A stretch of 64,000 nt of DNA from contig JAESUZ010003392.1 in assembly GCA_017311185.1 (NCBI GenBank), forward strand, positions 186,001 to 250,000, written 5' to 3'. This document shows, piece after piece, positions 13,031-23,721 of this stretch (positions are counted from its first letter, which is position 1; each line of letters opens with the position of its first letter). The notes below the pieces were generated by a model that did no database searches, was not told the origin of the DNA, and saw nothing but the letters and a program-made list of their open reading frames with translations. The position numbers and the translations under genes are program-made. The DNA is from Proteles cristata cristata (lineage: Eukaryota; Chordata; Mammalia; Carnivora; Hyaenidae).

Positions 13031-13611
13031 TGAAGGAAAAGTGATGTATGGGCCTGCTGAACAGGTAGAGTAGGTAGAAAGAGAAGTCCCAGCCAGAATC
13101 CACATTTTCTGTTCGGAGTGGTCTGTTTCTTGCCATTTTACCACCCTTTGTTCAGTAAATGAGGTTTTGGTGCGTCTTCCCAGAGACTGCTCTTTGTTTG
13201 TTTGCTAGGTGTTTCTCTATCAGAGGACAGGGAGGCTGGATGATATTTCCAGAGACTGCAGGGTGAAGACTGTCACCAGGTGAGGGAAAGTGACTCTGAT
13301 CATTCTCTCCTCTGAACTCCCTCACCGTTCGTTGCAATCCCTGTTCCCTGCTGGTCAGCCCTCTTAGGCAGGGTAGACTTCCACTGAATGTCCTCTTTGT
13401 GCAAGGTATGGTGATACATGAGTGGCTGTAGATGGCATTTTTAGCACAGTATTGTCAGTCTATAGTTATTGAAAAATTCTGTCTCTTTCCTATATAGTTT
13501 TTTGTTCCCTCTTTTAAAATCTTTATTTGAATGGCCCTTTTGTAGATTGTAATTCCTAACTGACCTCACCCGTGTGTCTTCTTCCTCACATCCATACTCT
13601 AGTTTGGAAAG
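13031..13611. other. Unassigned stretch
   Basis: No recognisable gene or repeat between the TAATTA cluster and the next SINE. Confidence 0.4.
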
Positions 13612-13626
13612 AGAATTCTCATTCCT

Positions 13627-13862
13627 TTTTTTTTTTTTTTTTAAATGTTTTATTTATTTCTGAGAGAGAGAGAGAGAAAGAGCAAGACAGTGTGAACAGG
13701 GGAGGGTCAGAGAGAGAGAGAGACACAGAATCTGAAACAGTCTCCAGGCTCTGAACTGGCTGTCACCACAGAGCCCGATGTGGGGCCTGAACCCACGAAC
13801 CGTGAGATCATGACCTGAGCTGAAGTTGGATGTTCAACCTACTGAGCCACCCAGGTGCCCCA
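13627..13862 (-). mobile_element. SINEC, antisense
   Basis: T tract, GA-rich tail and tRNA-like head ending CCACCCAGGTGCCCC. Perfect 15-base TSD AGAATTCTCATTCCT at 13612-13626 and 13863-13877. Confidence 0.96.
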
Positions 13863-14089
13863 AGAATTCTCATTCCTAAAATGAAAAGTTGATTTTATGA
13901 ATGTTTTTCTAAGACCCTAAAGGCACCCTCTTGCCCAGATGATGTTTCAGCTCTGCAACAGAGGAATCTCAAGCCCTAGATAAGCTAGCCCAACCATCTA
14001 CTTGGCCAGCCTCACCTACAGCTACTCATTTCCTTAGCCCTTCAGCCATCCCCACCCACTCTAATCCCCAGTCTCTCTCATAGCTGAGC

Positions 14090-14530
14090 CAAGCATGCTC
14101 TTTTCCTCTTTTGCCTAGAAGTCTCCCTTTCTCAGGAAAGCAAATATCCTACTATTTTTGCACATTCAGCTCAAATGTCTCCTTTTTGAAGTCATCTCTC
14201 CTTCCACAGCATTATCTTTTTTGTTTGTTTGGAGTGTGTCTCCCTGCCTAGACAGGAAGTTCCTCCATGCTGGGGCTGTGTCTAAGCCATCTTTGTGTTC
14301 TAGTACCTAGCAAGAGTGTAGTATGAAGCAGGCTTTCAATGATTGTTATTGATTGATTTAGTGATTGTTGAATGACAAAGAGCAAAAGCTTTGCTTCATG
14401 TGGAATAACTGTTTAATATCTGCCTTCCTGCAAGACTGTTGGCTCCATTCAGGCAGGGGACATTTCTGTTTTGTTCAACATTGTTCCCTGTTGCCTGGCA
14501 CATGATAGGTGCTCAATAAATAAATAAAAT
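14090..14530. repeat. L2 (LINE-2) fragments
   Basis: Two pieces, about 14090-14345 and 14430-14530. They show phrases typical of L2, such as TCAGCTCAAATGTCTCCTTT and TGGCACATGATAGGTGCTCA followed by ATAAATAAATA. Ancient and degraded. Confidence 0.7.
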
Positions 14531-14789
14531 CGGCATGTCACCTGGTCTCTATACCTCATAGGTTGTGAGGAAAAATTGATTATGAGTGTAAAAGTTCTCA
14601 AAGTTTAAAAATGATTGAAAATAAAGCAAAATTATTTACAACAGAACAATAATTTCTATTGATGTTATTGCAATGATACATGTAATTATTGCTTGAAGAT
14701 ATGCCCTTCCCTTTTTGGAGTCAATTTCCTCAGTAGCATGGCCTCTGGATCCTTCTTTATGTTGTCATCACAACTGGGGTTGCCTTTTT

Positions 14790-15015
14790 CAAATTTTTTT
14801 TTAAATTTTTTTTTATTTATTTCTAGGAGAGAGAGAGAGAGAGACAGCGTGAGCAGGGGAGGGTCAGAGAGAGAGGGAGTCACAGACCGAAACAGGCTCC
14901 AGGCTCTGAGCCGGCAGTCAGCGCAGAGCCCGACGCGGGGCTCGAACCCACTAACCGCGAGATCATGACCTAAGCGAAAGTCGGACGCTTAACCGACTAA
15001 GCCACCCAGGCGCCC
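14790..15015 (-). mobile_element. Young-subfamily SINEC, antisense
   Basis: Near-consensus copy ending CCACCCAGGCGCCC, with a perfect 16-base TSD CTGGGGTTGCCTTTTT at 14774-14789 and 15016-15031. The head is rich in CpG (GACGCGGGG, ACCGCGAG), which marks a recent insertion. Confidence 0.97.
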
Positions 15016-15031
15016 CTGGGGTTGCCTTTTT

Positions 15032-16627
15032 AATTGTCAGAGAGGGATCCTGATAGCCAATACTGCTCATCTAATACTGTAAGTTAGCTGCTTGTGAGTT
15101 TCATATTATCCCTTAAAAAGAATCCTATAACCCTCTGCTTTTCCTATAATATGCTATTTTCCTACCTCAGTGACATGCATAATAAATAATGCATTCTGGT
15201 AATTTTAGAAAATCATTATATTTTCAGGCACTTATATAGAGTCTAATCAATATTTATACTTTTTCAAGGGATTTTCTTTTTTTTCATTAAGAGGGTTTTT
15301 CTCTTTTCTTCTCATAAATGTTTGGCCTTGTATCAATTCACAAGTCTTTCCTCTATTGTAAAACCCAGAAAACATGAGGACTGTCTCCACACTCCTTCTC
15401 ACTAATCAGGGAATGCTTACAGGAAATGGGGCCCAATCCCATGTTCCATTTTTGCTAGCTCTTTACATTTGAATGTAGTTTGGGAAATTTAATTACATTG
15501 TAGGTCTTCCACCTCCTGCCTAATGCCAGTGTTATTCTCTCAGCAAGATATACTGTGCTGGGAGTGGGAGATTATAAAGAGCAAAGGTGATTAAAAATAG
15601 CTTTGCACTGAAATGACTCTTTCCAGAGAACCTATTCCTTCACTTCAGAATGTAATATTAATTAAAAAATATTCAGGCCCTGAACTGTTTACCCAGGTAT
15701 ACCTTGAATCTCCTAGAAAAACAAGGGGAGTTTAACTGAGGTGAAATCCCTGGGGGTCTGGAGGTCCAGGTTCTATGCTGGCTACCACTGGTTGGCCATA
15801 TGTTAAGGGAATTTGCTCAACCTTTCTGGGCTTTGGTTTCTGGGTCGGTTGGATGAAGAGGCTACTTCAGTGATTCTAGTGAGCTTGCAGGCAGCCAGTC
15901 TATAATGATACTTATTGCATTCTTACCTGTACCAGCACTGTGCTGGGTGCTGTAGACACAGCCATGAACAAGACTCACTGGCCTCGATGCTGATGGAAGA
16001 CACCAGTGTGTTTGGCGCTCAGGCCCAAAGCACAGCTTGTGGGTCTGTGTGACTGACTTGTTAATGGTTTCCTGCCAACCTTTAGGCCTGTGCATGAGTT
16101 GAGCCCTGGTCCCCAGTTCAGTCTCTCACTTGGTTCCCCTTCCTGCTGACTGACTTCACCCCAAGGCAGAATATAGGGGAACTTGTGAAAACATTGACTC
16201 AGAAGAAGAGGAAGCGGGCAGAGCTTTGTTGTCTCTCCTCCCTGAGGCTTCTTGACTCTGTTCTTCTGCCAGGGATGTTTTGGGTTCCCAGAGCCTCCAA
16301 GAGGAGGAAGTTGAAGCCAGTTCCATAAAAGACCCTTTCAGGGCAGCAGATGCCTCCTCCTTTAAGTTAAGAGGTGTCTCTAGCATTCAAGGGAGAGCCA
16401 AAGAAAATCTACTCAAATGATTAGATGCTGTGCCAACTCAGAACATGGAGTCAACTTTTCTTATTGAAGAGTTCTGCTTTGCCTCAGGAGTCAAAAAGAA
16501 TAGCACTTAAGAAGTTCCCAAGATACATTGGAGGAGCAGAAAGAAAGCCAGGGAGGTGGGGTAGGGGTGGATAGTGCAGACCCGCAGGGCCATGTGGTTC
16601 AGACGCCATCTGTTACCCTAAGGCAAG
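15032..16627. other. Mostly unassigned stretch
   Basis: A short ancient-repeat-like piece lies at about 15895-15990 (GCACTGTGCTGGGTGCTG). Otherwise nothing was recognised. Minus frames at 15862-16095 and 16156-16386 have no homology that I know. Confidence 0.45.
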
Positions 16628-16790
16628 GGGTCTCAAACTCTAGCAGTGCCAGAAATCACCTGTAGGGCTTGTTCAAATCAAATTCATTGTTCCTGATTCA
16701 GTAAGTCTGGGTGGAGCCTGATAATTTGCTTTTCTAACAAGTTTCCAGGTGATGTTGGTTCTGCTTTTTGTACCACCGGGCTAAGGGGAA
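16628..16790 (+). mobile_element. MER5A-type hAT-Charlie DNA transposon relic
   Basis: The order GGTCTCAAACTC... AATCACCTGTAGGGCTTGTT... CTGATTCAGTAAGTCTGGG... TCTAACAAGTTTCCAGGTGA follows the MER5A plan. Non-autonomous and ancient. Confidence 0.8.
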
Positions 16791-16944
16791 TGGCTTCAAG
16801 GGAGTATGATTTTAATCGGTGTAATATTGGCTCAACCAACCTCTTCCTTGGAATGCTAATAAGCTGAGACGAAAGCCCTGACTGTATTGAATACATTAGA
16901 AAGCTTTATAGCAGTGAGACTTTAGAAGGGTGTTTCTTAAGTTG

Positions 16945-17040
16945 TGGTTCACAAACCATTTCCATCAGAACCTTGTAGGACTACAGTATTAAAAATGTGG
17001 TTCCCACATCAGCAGTATGGACATCACCTGTGTGCTGATT
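16945..17040 (+). mobile_element. MER5A relic, left part
   Basis: GTGGTTCACAAACC... ATCACCTGTGTGCTGATTAG is MER5A-like. The right part resumes after the inserted SINE and L1, at about 17884-17960 (GACTGAACCAGAACCTA). Confidence 0.65.
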
Positions 17041-17056
17041 AGAAATGTAAACTCTC

Positions 17057-17269
17057 GGGGCACCTGGCTGGCTCAGTTGGTTAAGCATCCCACTTCAGCT
17101 CAGGTCATGATCTCGCAGCCCATGAGTTTGAGCCCCACTTCAGGCTCTGAGCTTACAGCTCAGAGCCTGGAGCCTGCTTCAGATTCTGCATCTCCCTCTC
17201 TGTCCTCTTCCCACTCACGCTCTGTCTCTCTCTCTCTCTATCAAAAATAAACAAACATTAAAAAAGGAG
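17057..17269 (+). mobile_element. SINEC, sense
   Basis: Starts GGGGCACCTGGCTGGCTCAG and ends in TCAAAAATAAACAAACATTA plus A. Older tail type. It lies immediately upstream of a sense L1. Confidence 0.93.
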
Positions 17270-17280
17270 TGCAGACTCTC

Positions 17281-17431
17281 ATTGCACTACTAGGTATTTA
17301 TCCAAAGGATACAAAAATGCTGAATTGAAGGGGCACATGTACCCCAATATTTATAGCAGCACTATCAATAATAGCCAAATTATGGAAAGATCCCAAATGT
17401 CCATTTACTGATGAATGGATAGAGAAGATGT

Positions 17432-17477
<46 letters not shown>

Positions 17478-17883
17478 AATATTACTTGGTGATTAAAAAG
17501 AATGAATTCTTGCCATTTGCAAAATGTGGATGGAACTAGAGGGTATTATGCTAAGTGAAATAAGTCGGTCAGAACAAGAAAATCATATGATTTCATTATT
17601 ATGTGGAATGTGAGAAACTCAACAGATGAACAGAGGGGAAGGAAAGAAAAAATAAGATAAAACCAGAGGGAGGCAAACCACAGGAGACTCTTAGAGAACA
17701 AACTGAGGGCTGCTAGACGGGAGGTGGGTGGGGGGATGGGTGAAATGGGTGACGGGCTTTAAGGAGGGCACTTTTTGAGATGAGCACTGGGTGTTGTATG
17801 TAAGAGATGAATCAATGGGTACTACTCCTAAAGCCAAGACTGCACTGTATGTTAACTAACTTGAATAAAAAAAAAAAAAAAAA
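17281..17883 (+). mobile_element. 5'-truncated L1, sense
   Basis: ORF2 end (CTACTAGGTATTTATCCAAA, TGGATGGAACTAGAGGG) followed by the L1 3' UTR and an A tail at about 17867-17883. Flanking 11-base TSD TGCAGAC(T/G)CTC at 17270-17280 and 17884-17894, with one mismatch. It is the only clearly younger L1 in sense orientation. Confidence 0.93.
17432..17475. repeat. (AC)n microsatellite inside L1
   Basis: About 22 dinucleotide units at the L1 position where related copies have a short GTATATATA tract, so the microsatellite was seeded by the element. Confidence 0.95.
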
Positions 17884-18261
17884 TGCAGACGCTCAGGCTT
17901 CACACCGACTGAACCAGAACCTACTTTTAAGTAAGATACCCAGTGATTTGTAGGCACATTATAGGCTGAGCAATATTATTCTAGGGGTTTTTCATGTGTC
18001 TCTAGAGTGAGTGGTGTTGAGTGTGGGTCAGGGAAGGTGGGAAATGCTGTTATTATAATCCAGAATTGTTGCACACTACCTCAGCCTACCTGAATATTGA
18101 GGGGGATGTGGCCCTGGGTGTGTGAGGGGAACTTTGCCAGAGACAGTAGCTCAAGCCTTTACAGAGTATATATTCCTGGAAATAAAGCCTACAGAAGGTA
18201 GGGTGCCTTCAGTGTGTCAACTGTTAGTATTGACAGTGTAATTTTGAAGATAAATATGCAA

Positions 18262-18726
18262 TGTATGGTAGTTTCTCTTTATTCACAGGGAATAGGTTCC
18301 CAAGACCCCCAATAGATACCTGAAACTGTGGATAGTACCAAACCCTACATATATATTTTCCTATACGTACACACCTATGACAAAGTTTAATTCGTGAACT
18401 AGACACAGGAAGAGATTAACAACAATAACTAGTAAAAATAGAACAATTATAACAATATACTGTAGCAAAAGTTATGTGAACGTGGTCTGTCTCTCTCACA
18501 ATATCTTACTGTCCTGTGCTGACCCTGTGTGATGCTGTGCGATGATAAAATGCCTGTGTGATGAGATGAGATAGGTGGATGATGCAGGCACTGTGACATA
18601 GCATCAGGCTACTGCTGACCTTATGACCACATGTCAGAGGGAGGGTCATCTGTTACTGGACTGCAGTTGACTATGGGTAATTGAAATCACAAAAACAAAG
18701 CTGTGGATAAGGGTGAGACTACTGTA
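18262..18726. mobile_element. Tigger-type (Tc1/mariner) DNA transposon relic
   Basis: Ends are imperfect terminal inverted repeats: left TATGGTAGTTTCTCTTTATT and right ending GGATAAGGGTGAGACTACTGTA-like. The interior carries AAGACCCCCAATAGATACCT and GAACAATTATAACAATATAC, as in non-autonomous Tigger families. It is flanked by TA, the target of this superfamily. No transposase is encoded. Confidence 0.8.
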
Positions 18727-18974
18727 TTTCTTTAGCTTCTATATGGCAGAGAATGTATGGAAGGGTTTTGAATAGGTCATGGCTAAAAGGGAGGAGCAAG
18801 GAGGGGAAGGGACAGTCTCAAATCAGTTTCCTGAAACATATAGTCCAAGCAAAATTGTCCACTTTGATATTTCTTAGGGTGTAGATGGTGAGTGAAGTGA
18901 GAAAATGTGGTGGGATCTTATTTCCTGCCAGGCATCACTAATAGTATCTCTTCCAAAGAGCCTAGAAAAGGTTC

Positions 18975-20432
18975 TTATTTTTTAAATGACTTTATTGAGA
19001 TACTGTTAGCATTAAGTGTATAATTCAGTTGTATTTAGTACCACAGTCTAAGTTTAGAATATTGTCATCACCCCCTGAGGAAACCCCATACCCACTAGCA
19101 GTCATTCCCTATCATGTTCCTCTTCCCATTGCCCTAGACATCCACTAATATTTCTGTCTGTGTAGATTTGCCTCTTCTGGATGTTTCATATAAATGAAAT
19201 TGTACAATATGTGGTCTTTTATGACTGACTTCTTCCTTCACCCATGTTGTGGCATGAATCAGTATTTCACTTCTTTTTATTACTAATGTTCAATTGTATG
19301 GAAATGCTACATTTTGTTTATTCATTCATCAGGAGATGGGTATTTGGGTTGTTTCCACCATTTAGCTATTGTGAATAAAGTTATTAAAAATATGCAGGTG
19401 TGGGGCACCTGGGTGGCTCAGTGGGTAGAGCTTCTGACTCTTGATTTTGGCTCAGGTCATGATCTCATGGTCATGAGATTGAACCCTGGGTTGTGCTCCA
19501 TGCTGGGTATAGAGCCTGCTTAAGCTTGCTTAAGATTCTCTCTCTCCCTTTCCCTCAACCCCCTCTCCCCCACCACTTGTACTATCTTTCTCTCAAAAAA
19601 GAAGTATTCATGAGAAGTTTTTGCGAGGACCTATGTTTTCATTTCTCTTGGGTATATGCCTGGGAGTGAAATTGCTGGGTCATATGCTAACTCTAGGTTG
19701 AACCTTTTGATAAACTGCCAGACTGTTTTCCAAAGTGTCTGCAACATTTTACATTCTCATTAGCAATGTACCAGGTTCTGTTTCCTCCATATCCTTACAA
19801 ACACTTGTAATTAAATGTCTTGTTGATCATAGTTGTACTAACGGGTGTGGATATCTCACTGTGGCTTTCGTTTGCATTACCCTGATTGCTAATGTTGAAC
19901 AATTTTCATGTGTTTATTAGCCATTCGTATATGTTCCTTAGAGGAATATCTATTCAGATCCTTTTCCTGTTAACTTTTTTTTTTGTCTTTTTATTATTGA
20001 GTTGTAAAGGTTTTTTATATATTCTAGATACAAGTCTCTTGTCAGATACATGGTTTGCACATATTTTCTTCCATTGTGTGGATTGTTTTTTTTCACTTTC
20101 TTAACAGTGCCTTTGAAGCATGAAAGTTAAATTTTGATGAAGTCCCATTTATCTGTTTTTTTTTTTTTCTTTTGTTGCTGGTGTCTTGGTGACATATTTA
20201 ACAGGGCTTTGCCTAATTCAGGGTCACAAAGATTTGCTCTTGTCTTTTCTAAGGGTTTTTATAGTGTAACTCTTACATTTAGATTTGTGATCCATTTTGA
20301 GTTAATTTTTGTGTTTTTTGTGTAGGAAAGGGGTCCAACTTCCTTCTGTTGCATGGGCTATCCAGTTGTCCCAGCATCATTTGTTGAAAAGACTATTCTC
20401 TCCCTATTGAATTGATTTGGCACCTAGGACAG
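18975..20432 (-). mobile_element. Old L1 (L1M-type), interrupted by a SINE
   Basis: 3' end ACTTTATTGAGATACTGTTAGC, then antisense ORF2 landmarks (GAAATTGCTGGGTCATATG, ACATTTTACATTCTCATTAG, GGCTATCCAGTTGTCCCAGC). Interrupted by a SINE at 19402-19600. Heavily mutated. Confidence 0.9.
19402..19600 (+). mobile_element. SINEC, sense
   Basis: Starts GGGGCACCTGGGTGGCTCAG and ends in TCTCTCAAAAAAGAA. An older, diverged copy within the old L1. Confidence 0.92.
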
Positions 20433-20442
20433 TGATTTTTTT

Positions 20443-20790
20443 TTTAAGCCTAGCTTTATATTAGACTTGCTTAGGGAATATTAGAAATATACCTATGCCT
20501 CTGCCCCTCCTCAGGCCAAGTAAATCAAAATCTCTGACCATGAGGATCTCCAGGTGATGCTAATGCACAGTCAGGGCTGAGAACCATGGGCTTAGGGTGT
20601 GGTTCTCAAAATGTGGTCTTCATCCCAGCGATATTGCCGAAAGCCGGAAACTTGTTAGAAATGCAAATTCTCAGGCCTCTGCCAAGTCTTGCTGGAGTTT
20701 AGAAACATCAGGAGTGAGGCTCAGCAATCCGTGTTTCAACAAGGCCTGCAGTTGATTCTCATACATACTGAAATTTGAGAACCCCTGGCT
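20443..20790. mobile_element. Two adjacent MER5A-type relics
   Basis: Two pieces meet near 20590. The first has CTCCAGGTGATGCTAATGCA and GCTGAGAACCATGGGCTTAG. The second has TGTGGTTCTCAAAATGTGG, AGAAATGCAAATTCTCAGG and TTTGAGAACCCCTGG. Non-coding DNA transposon remains. Confidence 0.75.
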
Positions 20791-21822
20791 TTCACCAGAG
20801 CTTTAAGTGACAACAGGCTGCCTTCTAGCAGCAAACTTACCTGTGAGTCATCTGCTCCTGTATCCACAGGAGGCCTAGAATGATGTATATCCCACAGTCT
20901 CTGCCTTAGTGTCCCCTGGGTCCCAGTGTCACCTGTCACCATTGCTGTGCATATGACTCCTTCTCCTTGTAGGCTGAAAGTCTTGTCTGCAGAAACAGCC
21001 TTTTCCCAGCTCTTACTGACTTTGTTATGGGGCTGGTGACTGTGATGGAAATAAGGCACAGTCTTTGTACTTAAGGGACTTGACCAGTGTTCCTGCACTC
21101 ATTGGTCTGCCCAATATGCCCTGTTTCTCACAATGGGCTATTTAATTCCTACCTTAGGAGCTTCAGCTGTCCCCTAGATCTTGGACTTCAGAGAGTATGA
21201 CATTGTGGAATCCAGAACCTCAGCACCACTAGCATCTGCCTCAAATTACTGTCACTGACATACGTCTGCTGACCCCATCCCCAGTCTTGTTGGGTTCTCC
21301 TTGCCTAAATCCTGACCTTGGGTTGCCCGGTCAGTACATGTCCACCATCTCTTGGACCTAACTCCTGTCTGTCTGCTCAGATTTCAGGTCTTCAAAGCCT
21401 GGCTCTGTGGCTGGGTTTCTGACACATGCTGGCAGATCTTCCCCCACCTCCTTAGCTCCGCTTGCCCCTCCTGTCTGTGATGAGATGGGCCTAGATGCGC
21501 CTCTAGGATATCGGTCCCTTCTATTCATTGTGCCTGCCTGACTCCTATCCCATTCCCTCTAGAGCTCACCTTGGCTCTGACCTTACTCAGGTGTTTTGCT
21601 TCTGGAACCAGATCCCCTTCCTGGGGATTATCAATGTCTGCTGGCTACCTTGTGCTGGTTAAGGGTTTTTTGATTCTCACAACTGAAAACATGACCCAAG
21701 TTGACTAACGCAAAATGAGAATTCTCTTGTGCCTGAAGAGCCTAGGTTCTGGTTTGGACATGGCTAGGTCAAGAGACTTATGTGGATTTTCTCACTTACT
21801 AATGCTTAGTTCTCTTTCCTGA
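20791..21822. other. Unassigned stretch
   Basis: No gene or repeat recognised. The minus frame at 20736-21098 (120 codons) overlaps the MER5A copy and is not credible. Confidence 0.45.
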
Positions 21823-21831
21823 TGATTCATT

Positions 21832-21967
21832 CATTCTTCTTCTTCTCCTTCCTCTTTCTCTTCTTCTCCTTCTTCCTCTTCCTCCTCTTCTTCTCCTTCT
21901 CCTTCTTCTTCTTCTTCTTCTTCTTCTTCTTCTTCTTCTTCTTCTTCTTCTTCTTCTTCTTCTTCTT
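21832..21967. repeat. (TTC)n / polypyrimidine tract
   Basis: A 136-base pure pyrimidine run. The second half, about 21904-21966, is near-perfect TTC. It lies exactly at the tail end of an antisense SINE, so it probably expanded from its A-rich tail. Confidence 0.95.
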
Positions 21968-22158
21968 GTATGTTTATTTATTTTAGAGAGAGAGACAGAC
22001 AGAGTGTGAGCGAGGGAGGGATAGAGACAGAGGGAGACACAAAATCTGAAGCAGGCTCCATCAGCACAGAGCCCAATGAGGGGCTTGAACTCAGAACTGC
22101 AAGGTCATGACCTGAGCCAAAGCGTTTAACCTACTGAGGCACCCAGGTGCCCCCACAG
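21968..22158 (-). mobile_element. SINEC, antisense
   Basis: TATGTTTATTTATTTTAGAG tail to the head GGCACCCAGGTGCCCCCACA. TSD TGATTCATT at 21823-21831 and 22159-22167, so the TTC tract lies inside the insertion unit. Confidence 0.92.
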
Positions 22159-22167
22159 TGATTCATT

Positions 22168-22539
22168 CTTACATTCTTCCTTGTAGTAGCAAGAGATGGC
22201 TGCAGCAGCCCCAGATCTTATGTCTTTTCAGCTTCATCCCTCATGGAGAAGCACAAAAATCTCTTATTTTAGTGTCATTTCAAATCTGATTGGGTCATAT
22301 GTTCATCTCTGGACAAACCTCTGCAGTTACAGTGGGGATTTGATGTACAGATTGTATTGTGCCTGGATCTTATGCTCAACTTTTGGAGTTGGAAGTGGGT
22401 AGGGCTCCACATTGACCATAAACAGAGAAAATGGAGAAGTGGTGTGGTTAATATAAAATAAACATCTGGTTTTTGTCCTCAGTTCCTGGCACAGAATGCT
22501 TAAAACTCTTGGAATTTAGGCTTTTGTATGCTGATGAGA
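22168..22539. other. Unassigned stretch
   Basis: Nothing recognised between the SINE and the LTR-like block. Confidence 0.4.
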
Positions 22540-23150
22540 TGATTCAAGGCAGGGGTTCCTAGATAGTTTCAGGATGGGGGCTGGTTACAAGAAAGACCAA
22601 GCCGTGATTATAGGGTTAGAACTTTCAGCTCCACCCCCAAGCTCTAGGAAGGGGAAGAGGGTGCAGATCGAGTTCAGTCACCAATGGCCAATGATGTAAT
22701 CATCCATGCTTACATAATGAAATCTCTATTAAAACCCCTAAATGATGGGATTCAAAGAGCTTCTAGGTTGGCAAACACATCCTGGTGCTGGATGGTATAC
22801 CAGAGAGAGCACAGAAACCCTATGCAGGCATCCATATCTTACCCCATGTATCCCTTCCATTTGGCTCTTCCTGAATTGTATTCTTACAATAGACCAGTAA
22901 TAGTAAGTATGGTGATCTCCAGAATTCTGTGAGTTGTTCTAGCAAATTACTGAACCGGAGGGGGAGATTGTGGGAACTCCCGAATTTATAGCCAGACAGT
23001 CAGAAGTATGGGTGGCAACCTGGACCTTGTGACTGATGTACCAAGTGAGACCAATCCTGTGGGTCTTAGTCTGTCAAATCTGTACTAATTCTGGGTAGTC
23101 AGTGTCAGAATTGAATTGTTGAATGCCCACTTGGCATTAGAGAATCATAG
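22540..23150 (+). mobile_element. Probable solo LTR of an endogenous retrovirus
   Basis: Non-coding block with the order CAATGATGTAATCATCCATG, AGAGCTTCTAGGTTGG, TAGACCAGTAATAGTAAGTA, GAATTCTGTGAGTTGTTCTAG, TAGCAAATTACTGAACC, ATTTATAGCCAGACAGTCAG, AGTGTCAGAATTGAATTG. This order is shared by a mammalian LTR family that I recognise but cannot name safely. No internal viral genes. Ends are approximate. Confidence 0.6.
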
Positions 23151-23530
23151 AATTGGTGTTGGAAAAGATCACACATATTTGGTGTCAAGGGAAAAAACCC
23201 TCAGGTGGATTCCTAGAAATAGGGTCAATGGAGACTGGTGTTCAAAAAATACAGTCCCATTATATTCTTCCTCCCAGGTTGGATTCCAGATCTGCTTCTC
23301 CTGAGGGACTAGTGAATCCCATGGGCATCATTCTTTGATAGGACATCATCCCCTTTCCAGTGCTGGGCACCACAGCTCAGTAGGGAAGTGATTCAGAGTT
23401 TGATAGAGAGAGTAAAAGTTAAAATCTTCAGTGGGCTGGGGGGAGTATAAAGGGATATTACTTTTCTTGCAGCTAGTTTGGTACTGTGTGTTAGCTTAAA
23501 AATATTTGTACACTTTGGCCTAGGAATCTT

Positions 23531-23706
23531 TTCTTTTTGAGAGAGCATGCAGGGTTGAGGCATGGGGAGAGGGAGAATCTTAAGCAGGCTCCACACTCAG
23601 CATGGAGCCTGATATGAGGCTTGAACTCACGACCCTGAGATCAATGATCTGAGCTGAAATCAAGAGTCTGACCCTCAACTGACTCACCAAGCCACCCAGG
23701 AGCTCC
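23531..23706 (-). mobile_element. SINEC, antisense, diverged
   Basis: Short old copy with TSD TGGCCTAG(G/T)AATCTT at 23516-23530 and 23707-23721 (one mismatch in 15). Confidence 0.93.
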
Positions 23707-23721
23707 TGGCCTAGTAATCTT

